From Nemertoderma westbladi (taxonomy: Eukaryota > Xenacoelomorpha > Nemertodermatida > Nemertodermatidae), in contig JAUCBJ010009053.1 of assembly GCA_032718475.1 (NCBI GenBank), forward strand, positions 1-64,000: a stretch of DNA of 64,000 nt, read 5' to 3'. The notes under the pieces are model-generated. The model did no database searches, was not told the origin of the DNA, and saw nothing but the letters and a program-made list of their open reading frames with translations. A program made the translations under genes and the position numbers. Positions 57,373 through 64,000 of the stretch are shown piece by piece; within the stretch, counting starts at the first letter, position 1; each line of letters opens with the position of its first letter.

Positions 57373-59826
57373 TCAGACTCTCGCCGCCACCTCCTTACTG
57401 ATCCCGGTCGTTGGCTCCTTGGGTGCTGGTGTTATCAGCTCCCGATATCGCTTCGCGGGTGGCCCCTCCGAGTGGCCCTGTTGTCTCCCCCTGGTGGCGT
57501 CCCATAAGATCATCTTCATTGCTCGCGGCACGTGCTCCGCCAAGAAATCCCTAAACTCCCATCGGTTCTGTGGCGTCCACCTGTCCAAATACCTTTGTGT
57601 ATTCATCACCCCGGCATACGACGCCGCCGTTGTTACCTCTTGATAGGTAAATGGTAACCTCCGCTTTATGATCTCCAAGTGGGCCTCCTGATTGATAAGG
57701 AAGAAACCCCACTTAAACTCCTGGGCCTTCATGCGTTGCCGCGTCATGGCCCCGACGTCGGCCCACTCCTCGAAGATTTTGAACTTTTCTTCATCGTCCA
57801 TCCAGTCGCAATGGCGTCCGTAGTGTCCCCGAAAGTTACATTTCGGACATCGGTTATGCAACCGTGGACACGCCCCCATCCTGTGGCTCGACTCGCGGCA
57901 GTAGAGACAAAAGGTCCCCTTTTGGAACCGGTACAAACAGCTCCTTTCCTGGTGGGTCTGTCTCCCACAGTAATCGCAACCGAGTACCAATGTCTCCCGC
58001 CCCACGTCGTCTTTCGTCCCAAGCGATCTCCGCGGTCTGTGGAGTTGCTGGTAGGCGAACCTCTGCACGTTAGTGTCCCTGTCTACATCGATCTCCTCGC
58101 CCCTCTCGGGCATCGTCTCCCCGAATACTACCCGTGGTGCCGTCCCCGGTTGCTCGCCCAACCTGATAGTGCTCCCCGCGAAATCCATCGCCGGCTCCTC
58201 GTGCACCCAGGCCCGCTTGCCGGGTCTATCCCAGAAGGCCCTCGCCCCACTGGCCGTCACCACCCTCCCGCCAACCCAGTCCGTGTCCGAGTGGCCAATC
58301 CTCTCGATGGGCGGCATCTCTCCGAACTCGTCGTCGTCTTCGTCCTCCTCTGGCAGTGGCTCCAACCCCGGTATCCCGATGGATCCACTATGTCCCTTCC
58401 CGCCTTGGCTCTCGCCCGTAGCTCTCCATCCCTCTAGCTCCCCTAACTTCCTTAGCGGTTGGTCGCCTTCGGCGCCCGCTGGTATGGGCATCGCTTGCAA
58501 CCCCGACGTCGACTGTTTCGGCGATCCCACCGTCCATCCCAGTTCTCGCCCTAGAGACTCCCCCGAACTCCCTGATGAAGTCCAACGAAGTTCGTCTAAG
58601 CCTGCCTGTTCCTCGAAGCCGTAACTCTGCGTCCTGGCCTCCTCCTCCCTCTCCTCTGCTTCTATCCTTTCCCATCTCGTGACTTCTTCCAGTCGCTTTG
58701 CCTCTCGTCTATCCGTCTCTAGCTGCTCCCATCTCTGATACGGCGTATCTATCTCCCCGTCTATCAGATGTCGGCTGTTGTAGTACACCGACTCGCCCTT
58801 CAGCCCCGGGTGGTCTACCAGACCGTCGAAGGCCGTCTTAAAGGCTCTCCTGTAGCTTAGGGGTGATCCTGATAACAGAAATGCCGCTGGTTCCCTCTCG
58901 ATAACCACGGTCATGAATAAGTTAAGCAAACTTATCATTATCCAATCTTCCTGCAGGATATATTGCTTCTGATATACCTTTATCGCTCCTCTTCGGAATT
59001 GATATACCTCTTGCTTTCCTGGCCTCGCTCCCCACTTCAGCGAGTTTGCCAACTCTGCTCCGTACTCTTCTCTGAACTTTCCCCAGTCCGTCGGCTTATG
59101 ACACACGAGCCCCAATAGCTGGCCCATCGCCACCGCTCTGCACTGGCCTGTGTTCTCCACTACTCCCAACCCGTCCGGTGCTGTCATAGCCATGAAGACC
59201 ACCTGCATATCCAGAAGGTTGGGGGTGTCCGGACCGATGATTCTCTCCGCGTCGTCGCGAATCGCCGATCCCACCTTCATCGTCGACTTCTCTCTTACCA
59301 GGACTTGCACCGCTTTCGGCAACCGGTTTAATTTCGGCCCGTCCTTTTTCCCATACGTTCCTAGATCGAATAAGAAAATGTCCCCATTTGGCGCGGCCAA
59401 ATGTAGGAGTATGGTCCTGGCCGACCCCGCTGATCCTCGTCTCGAACCCTCCTCGTCTTCCACGGTTCCCTCGTCGTCTAGGATCATATACCCTCCCCTG
59501 TTGACGGACTCTATAAACCTCTTCCAATCCTTCTTCGGCGACTCCCTCAGGTACTTCGGAATCCCGAACTTCGCCTCGTCCCCTTTCACCACGTAGTGGA
59601 AGTGTTGGAAGATCGCGTTGTCCAGCGACGGCGTCCCGTAGGTCCCGACCAGCCGCTGTTCGTGCATCTCCCGGAAGTGGTCCTGCAGCGCTCGTGCCGC
59701 GTGACCCTTTTCCAACCTCTCGTAGTATCCTCTCGTCTTCTCTTCTGGATGCCTCTTGGTGAAATCCACCAGTATCTCCTTTCCTCCTTGTTCCGCCTTT
59801 CTCTTTCTGATCAGTTTTCCCGCCAT
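57373..59826 (-). CDS. Bel/Pao element 1: post-pol ORF with three CCHC zinc knuckles
   Basis: Intact frame of 817 codons on the - strand. I place the start at the ATG 59826 (MAGKLIRKRKAEQGGK); the open frame reaches slightly further upstream but without an ATG. The first 350 residues or so look globular. A highly charged, Glu-rich linker follows (near 58300-58700). Three zinc knuckles of the form C-x2-C-x4-H-x4-C lie at about residues 612-675 (CDYCGRQTHQERSC, CLYCRESSHRMGAC, CPKCNFRGHYGRHC). Then comes a basic tail of about 140 residues. Such knuckles are usual in Gag nucleocapsid, where they bind RNA, but this ORF lies 3' of integrase, where env would be expected. No signal peptide or membrane segment is evident. 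A TTACAG|GTGAG sequence lies just before the ATG and could be a splice acceptor for a subgenomic RNA. The function is unknown; a nucleic-acid-binding role is inferred. Confidence 0.8.
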   Translation of the reverse strand: MAGKLIRKRKAEQGGKEILVDFTKRHPEEKTRGYYERLEKGHAARALQDHFREMHEQRLVGTYGTPSLDNAIFQHFHYVVKGDEAKFGIPKYLRESPKKDWKRFIESVNRGGYMILDDEGTVEDEEGSRRGSAGSARTILLHLAAPNGDIFLFDLGTYGKKDGPKLNRLPKAVQVLVREKSTMKVGSAIRDDAERIIGPDTPNLLDMQVVFMAMTAPDGLGVVENTGQCRAVAMGQLLGLVCHKPTDWGKFREEYGAELANSLKWGARPGKQEVYQFRRGAIKVYQKQYILQEDWIMISLLNLFMTVVIEREPAAFLLSGSPLSYRRAFKTAFDGLVDHPGLKGESVYYNSRHLIDGEIDTPYQRWEQLETDRREAKRLEEVTRWERIEAEEREEEARTQSYGFEEQAGLDELRWTSSGSSGESLGRELGWTVGSPKQSTSGLQAMPIPAGAEGDQPLRKLGELEGWRATGESQGGKGHSGSIGIPGLEPLPEEDEDDDEFGEMPPIERIGHSDTDWVGGRVVTASGARAFWDRPGKRAWVHEEPAMDFAGSTIRLGEQPGTAPRVVFGETMPERGEEIDVDRDTNVQRFAYQQLHRPRRSLGTKDDVGRETLVLGCDYCGRQTHQERSCLYRFQKGTFCLYCRESSHRMGACPRLHNRCPKCNFRGHYGRHCDWMDDEEKFKIFEEWADVGAMTRQRMKAQEFKWGFFLINQEAHLEIIKRRLPFTYQEVTTAASYAGVMNTQRYLDRWTPQNRWEFRDFLAEHVPRAMKMILWDATRGRQQGHSEGPPAKRYRELITPAPKEPTTGISKEVAARV

Positions 59827-60831
59827 TCCGAACACTCTCACTCGCTCACCTGTAAGGTGGTGCCTTACCAAGGCGCAATACAGATGAGTGATAAGTTTCT
59901 GATGGTCTGCACAGTCCGAGAATGGCCTATTTCCTATCTAACTACGCCTTTTAGCCTAAATTTCTATTACCTAAATTGTAGCTAACAAATGTACCCTATT
60001 TACAATTTCTGTCCGTTGCTTTAATTATGTTCCAGAATAATTTCCCTGCTTGTTACTATAATTTGTAATTTTTTTAGCCCTATTTATTCTATTTATTTTT
60101 AATTTAACTTAATTCTACTACTCTACTGTTTATGGATTATTCTATTTCATAATCCACATTCTGACCTATTCTATGGGCCTGTGCAGTACAGCAGTATATG
60201 TCGCGTGGCCTACACGATCTATCCAACTGTACTCATATGCCCCCCTCTCGCTACTAACTACTGACTAATATCTATACTATATATACCCTTCCACCTCTAT
60301 CTCTTACTAATCGGTACTACGTACCCTCTTACTAACTTCCAACTCTACTAGCGGTACTACGTACCCTCTAACTCTTACTCTCTCTCCCTAACGAGCGGTA
60401 CTACGTACCCTCTAACTCTTACTCTGACTCCACTAATGGTACTACGTACCCTCTTACTACTCTCTAACTAACGGTACTACGTACCCTCTAACTACTCCAC
60501 TGACTAACGGTACTACGTACCCTCTTACTACTCCTAACTCCACTAACTATCGGTACTACGTACCTCCTAACTAACTAACTAACTAACTCTAGGTACTACG
60601 TACCTCCTAACTAACTAACTAACTAACTAACTAACTCTAGGTACTACATACCTTCTAACTAACTAACCAACTCTAGGTACTACGTACCTTCTAACTAACT
60701 CCTAACTAACTAACTAACTCTAATTTTTATTTATTTTATTTTTTATTTTATGTGTGGGAAGGGCGTCTCGCCCTCAATCCCACCCCCCTCAGTCCAAAAC
60801 TTGGACGACTAAACTACACTCTAACTCCACC
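59827..60831 (-). other. Bel/Pao element 1: noncoding spacer between pol and ORF3
   Basis: About 1 kb without a coding frame. The part next to pol (60313-60690) carries repeated palindromes listed separately. The rest is pyrimidine- and TA-rich on the + strand. Confidence 0.6.
60313..60690. repeat. Ten spaced copies of the palindrome GGTACTACGTACC
   Basis: GGTACTACGTACC (arms GGTAC and GTACC around three bases) recurs ten times at 30-47 bp spacing, each followed by CTCYTAACT-like sequence and, at the right end, (TAAC)n runs. One copy is GGTACTACATACC. It sits in the pol-ORF3 spacer of the Bel/Pao element. Confidence 0.9.
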
Positions 60832-63800
60832 CTAAGGTGCCCCTTCTAATAGACAGCATTTCCCTACAGCTCTCCTGTAGGTTTTTCTGTCTTTCGCACC
60901 TATCTTGCCACCTATCCGCACTTCTACCGATCGGACTCTTCCGTCCTCATCGGAGTAAGTGCCTACAACTCTCGCCAACCACCACTGGTTGTTGATGATA
61001 GTATCATCCGTAACGATTACGAGATCTCCCTCTCTTAACTCCCTATTCGACCTCCTCCACTTGCTTCTTTTGTGAAGCGTGGGTAGGTATTCCTCAACCC
61101 ACCTTCTCCAGTACTCTGCGCTTATCGCTTTAGCGACTTTCCAACTCTGGCGGGAGTGTATGTCATCTGGGTCTACACCCCGCATATCGATGGTCGCTGG
61201 CCTTTCCATTAGAAAATGGCTGGGCGTCAGCACATCTAATGACTCAGGGTCATCATTCTCTGGATATAGCGGTCTGCTATTAATGATACCCTCGCACTTC
61301 GCAAGCACTGTTCTCAAGACGTCCTCCGTGACCATGTGGGTGTTCATTAACTTCGTCATGAAACGCTTCGAACTGCCCACCAGTCTTTCGACGCATCCTA
61401 GTGTATGTGGTGCATACGGCGTCCTTCTCTCCCACTTTACTTGTCGTCGTCTCATGGCCGCCCTGACTTCCTCCCCTTCCAAGATGTCCAAGGCCTCTGC
61501 CATCTCGTTCTCTGCTCCCACAAAGTTGGTTCCGCTGTCGGAGTACATTACTGCGATCGTCCCACCTTTGCTGTCTCTGAACCTTTCTAATGCATTAATA
61601 AATGCTGATGCGGTTGCATCTTGGGCGAGTTCTATCCCTACCGCCCGCGTGTTGTTACATACGAAGATAATACCGTAGCGTTTCTCCGTGTGCCGCATCA
61701 CCTTGATCTTTATCGGCCCGAACATGTCCACACCGCAATGTGTAAATGGCGGGTCGTGCTGTCTTACTCTACTCGCTGGTAGTGGTGCCATCTCTTGTAT
61801 GGCTCGCTCCTTCTTCGCTCGTCGGCAGGTCTGGCACTGCCCCACTACCGCTTTTACCTTCTTCCTCAACTGCTTGACCCAAAAGGTCCTCCGTATCTCC
61901 GTGAGGGTTCGGTTGGTGCCCCCGCGCAATATCGACTTGTGGGAGTCCCAGATAATCTGGTGGACTATTGGCGATCCTGTGGGAATGATGATGGGTTTCG
62001 GTGGTACGACTATGCTGTTGTTGTATCCCACCCTAGAATTCATTACTAGAATCCCGTCGTCATTAAGTTGTGGCGACAGCGTGATCAGCTCGCTGTCCCG
62101 TCGAAGGTGCTGTTGTTTACCGACGTGTTCCACCTCGTCGCCATAGTTCTTCCGTTGTTCATAGCGGATGACTGCTTTGGCCACTCCTTCCAGATCTATG
62201 GTTGTCCTGATCTTCTTGCCTTTGCCAACTCCCGCGAGGAAATTCCCGAAGGCTCTCCAGTACGCCACTAATTTCTTGGTCTTATACCAACTAGAGCTGT
62301 AGCTGAGGAGTTTATCCATTGGGTTATCGCACAGTTCTTCTGGTTTAGGTTGCACGTCCCTTATCTCCCTCACCATCTGGGAGTATATCTCTTCTCCCTC
62401 TGAATCTCCCTCTTCTCCCTCTGATACTGCTTCTCCCGAGCCCGGGTCCACCTTCCTCATCGGCGGCCAGGCCTCCTTGTCGTTCAGAAACTGTGCCCCG
62501 TGTTGCCACAATACTTCCTTCTTCAAGAAAGTGTGGCGTACCACGCCCCTCGATAACAAGTCCGCTGGGTTCTCGTCCGTTGGGCAGTAGTGCCACCTTT
62601 CTAATTCTGTGGTTGCCCTTATTTCGTCCACCCTATTCGCGACGAATATAGGGTATCTCGTCCTTTCGTTATGTAGCAAACCAAGCACTACCATGGAGTC
62701 CGTCCAGTAGTGTGTCTCCACTATGTTGGGAATAGTATCCACTAGGTAGGCTGTGGCCCTAACTCCTAGTCTCGCAGCTGTCAATTCTAGTTTGGGAACT
62801 GATGCTGAATCTGGTGGCGTTGACTTCGCTTTGCTAAAGGCCAGTCTGGGCTTGTGAGCCCCCTCTCGTTGTACTAAATAGAGTGCCGCTCCGTACGCCT
62901 CCAACGACGCATCGGAGAACATGTGTAAGTCCAGATTCGTCATGTTCCCATCCGGGAAATACACTCGCGGCATGCTGTATGTTCCCATCTTCTCCAAACC
63001 TTCTGTCCACTTACACCACTGTTTCTTGATCTCCTCTGGTACCTCTGCGTCCCACTCATCCTTCAGTTTGTATACTCTCTTGAGTATCTGTTTCCCCGTG
63101 ACTAATAGTGGGGATGCTAGACCTAGGGGATCGTATATTCTTGCTATGTATGACACATAGCCTCTCTTTGTGTGGATGTCTGCGCCCTCCTGGCTCAGCT
63201 GGTACTTCAGTTCATCTGTCTCTCTGTTCCACACGATTCCCAGTGCCTTCTGTTGAGATTCTGTCCTCTTGTTCGCCATGTCCTGCCCTTTGGCCGTTGT
63301 GGGATTATCCATAGTCGATTCTGGTCTCTCGTCCCCTATCGCCTTGATAAATTCCTCCGAACTGGATTGGAATTTGGTCAGGTTAAAGCCGGATCCTTTT
63401 AGGATGTCGCGAACCTCGCGCCCTGTGTCCAGTATCTCCTTAACCGTATTTCCAGACTCCATTCCGTCATCTACATAGAAGCCGCGTCGAATCATATCGA
63501 CGGCCCTAGTGCTGAATCTATCCTCCTTCCCCTTCACTGTATCTCTTACTGCCATAGTCGTCGTAAATGAAGACGACTTGGCTCCCATGTTCTGTACTAC
63601 CATCTTGTACGTCGGTATTATCGACGGTTCTTCGTCGCCGTTATACCATAAGAAGCGTTGACTGTCGCTATCCTCTTCCGTCACACGGACTTGGTTGAAC
63701 ATGCCTTCTATGTCACACGTGAAGGCGTGTTTCCCATTTCTAAATCTAAGTAGGACCTCTATCCCTGAGTTGTATATGTTGGGACCTTCTAGTAGATAGT

Positions 63801-64000
63801 CGTTTAAGCATTTTCCGTTGGTCTTTGCCGATGCGTCAACTACCATCCGCAGTTTACCTTTCTTTGGGTCTAAAGCCACGTGGAGTGGCAGGTAATATGT
63901 CCTGTCCGTGTTTGGTTCGTCGACCGGTAACTCCACGGCCCATCCTTTCTCGACGTACTTCTTAATCGTTCTGTGGATGTACTCATTCTTCTCGGGGCTC
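60832..64000 (-). CDS. Bel/Pao element 1: pol (RT, RNase H, integrase), 5' part beyond window
   Basis: The open frame runs from the right edge of the window (first codon 63999) to TAA/TAG at 60832, about 1,055 residues, without a break. Domains in order: reverse transcriptase (YLPLHVALD, KLRMVVDASAK, the catalytic YVDD in RRGFYVDDGMES near residue 175); RNase H (MFSDASLEAYGAALYL, ELTAARLG, YWTDSM, DENPADLLSRG); integrase with a zinc-type CQTC, catalytic Asp in GVDMFGPI, Asp in YSDSGTNF and Glu in GCVERLVGSSK; and the C-terminal domain common in Bel/Pao (REGDLVIVTDD, WWLARVVGTYSDEDGRVR). The YLP...FDAS/VDAS start, YVDD and integrase layout assign it to Bel/Pao. All catalytic residues are present, so the element may be young or active. 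Gag and protease should lie right of the window. Confidence 0.92.
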   Translation of the reverse strand, partial: SPEKNEYIHRTIKKYVEKGWAVELPVDEPNTDRTYYLPLHVALDPKKGKLRMVVDASAKTNGKCLNDYLLEGPNIYNSGIEVLLRFRNGKHAFTCDIEGMFNQVRVTEEDSDSQRFLWYNGDEEPSIIPTYKMVVQNMGAKSSSFTTTMAVRDTVKGKEDRFSTRAVDMIRRGFYVDDGMESGNTVKEILDTGREVRDILKGSGFNLTKFQSSSEEFIKAIGDERPESTMDNPTTAKGQDMANKRTESQQKALGIVWNRETDELKYQLSQEGADIHTKRGYVSYIARIYDPLGLASPLLVTGKQILKRVYKLKDEWDAEVPEEIKKQWCKWTEGLEKMGTYSMPRVYFPDGNMTNLDLHMFSDASLEAYGAALYLVQREGAHKPRLAFSKAKSTPPDSASVPKLELTAARLGVRATAYLVDTIPNIVETHYWTDSMVVLGLLHNERTRYPIFVANRVDEIRATTELERWHYCPTDENPADLLSRGVVRHTFLKKEVLWQHGAQFLNDKEAWPPMRKVDPGSGEAVSEGEEGDSEGEEIYSQMVREIRDVQPKPEELCDNPMDKLLSYSSSWYKTKKLVAYWRAFGNFLAGVGKGKKIRTTIDLEGVAKAVIRYEQRKNYGDEVEHVGKQQHLRRDSELITLSPQLNDDGILVMNSRVGYNNSIVVPPKPIIIPTGSPIVHQIIWDSHKSILRGGTNRTLTEIRRTFWVKQLRKKVKAVVGQCQTCRRAKKERAIQEMAPLPASRVRQHDPPFTHCGVDMFGPIKIKVMRHTEKRYGIIFVCNNTRAVGIELAQDATASAFINALERFRDSKGGTIAVMYSDSGTNFVGAENEMAEALDILEGEEVRAAMRRRQVKWERRTPYAPHTLGCVERLVGSSKRFMTKLMNTHMVTEDVLRTVLAKCEGIINSRPLYPENDDPESLDVLTPSHFLMERPATIDMRGVDPDDIHSRQSWKVAKAISAEYWRRWVEEYLPTLHKRSKWRRSNRELREGDLVIVTDDTIINNQWWLARVVGTYSDEDGRVRSVEVRIGGKIGAKDRKTYRRAVGKCCLLEGAP

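Noticed and set aside
57373-59826. Envelope gene of a retrovirus-like element
   Set aside because: The position fits, but there is no signal peptide, no transmembrane segment and no cysteine-rich ectodomain; three CCHC knuckles point to a nucleic-acid-binding protein.
57679-59985. Plus-strand frames of up to 252 codons
   Set aside because: Complementary shadows of the intact - strand ORF3 with its zinc knuckles.

Overview
The window is nuclear DNA of an animal, most likely a marine invertebrate; the species cannot be named from the sequence. The evidence is spliced genes with GT-AG introns, a WBP11 splicing-factor gene, a galectin-type lectin gene, RTE-like LINEs, Bel/Pao LTR retrotransposons, a tRNA-headed SINE and a hAT-type DNA transposon. 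Real coding sequence is sparse. Roughly half of the window is tandem minisatellite, and the very long open frames at 9.8-11.4, 22-23.5 and 23.8-32.7 kb are by-products of repeat periods, not genes.

Layout. (1) 1-21.7 kb, + strand: the 3' half of WBP11 (exons 8189-8345, 20331-20546 and 20841-21664, all joining in phase 1). The intron before 8189 is filled by about 175 copies of a 40-bp unit. The 12-kb intron after 8345 holds a 31-bp array grown from the exon's own donor site, a nonautonomous hAT element carrying a SINE, and 40-, 62- and 17-bp arrays. (2) 21.98-23.57 kb: 27-bp array between two convergent genes. (3) 23.6-34.7 kb, - strand: a galectin gene whose 10-kb intron is filled by about 176 nearly identical 48-bp units and a 100-N assembly gap. 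A candidate signal-peptide exon lies just upstream. (4) 34.9-46 kb: nested retroelements. These are a 12-bp array, a 5'-truncated LINE split by a solo LTR, a Ty3/Gypsy-like pol tail with a possible LTR, and a decayed Bel/Pao gag-protease region (- strand) invaded by several copies of the same LINE. (5) 46.0-56.0 kb: a candidate - strand terminal exon followed by about 120 copies of a 67-bp unit. Most units carry a consensus donor AG|GTAAGT on the - strand. A second solo LTR interrupts this array. (6) 56.0-64 kb, - strand: the 3' part of an apparently intact, young Bel/Pao element: LTR, an unusual 817-aa ORF with three CCHC zinc knuckles placed after pol, a spacer with ten GGTACTACGTACC palindromes, and RT-RNase H-integrase running off the right edge.

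The main theme is that several arrays carry splice-site-like sequence and sit beside exon boundaries. In WBP11 the repeat unit is demonstrably the exon-intron junction itself, so intron growth by tandem duplication of a splice site can be read directly. The second item of interest is the post-pol zinc-knuckle ORF of the Bel/Pao element.
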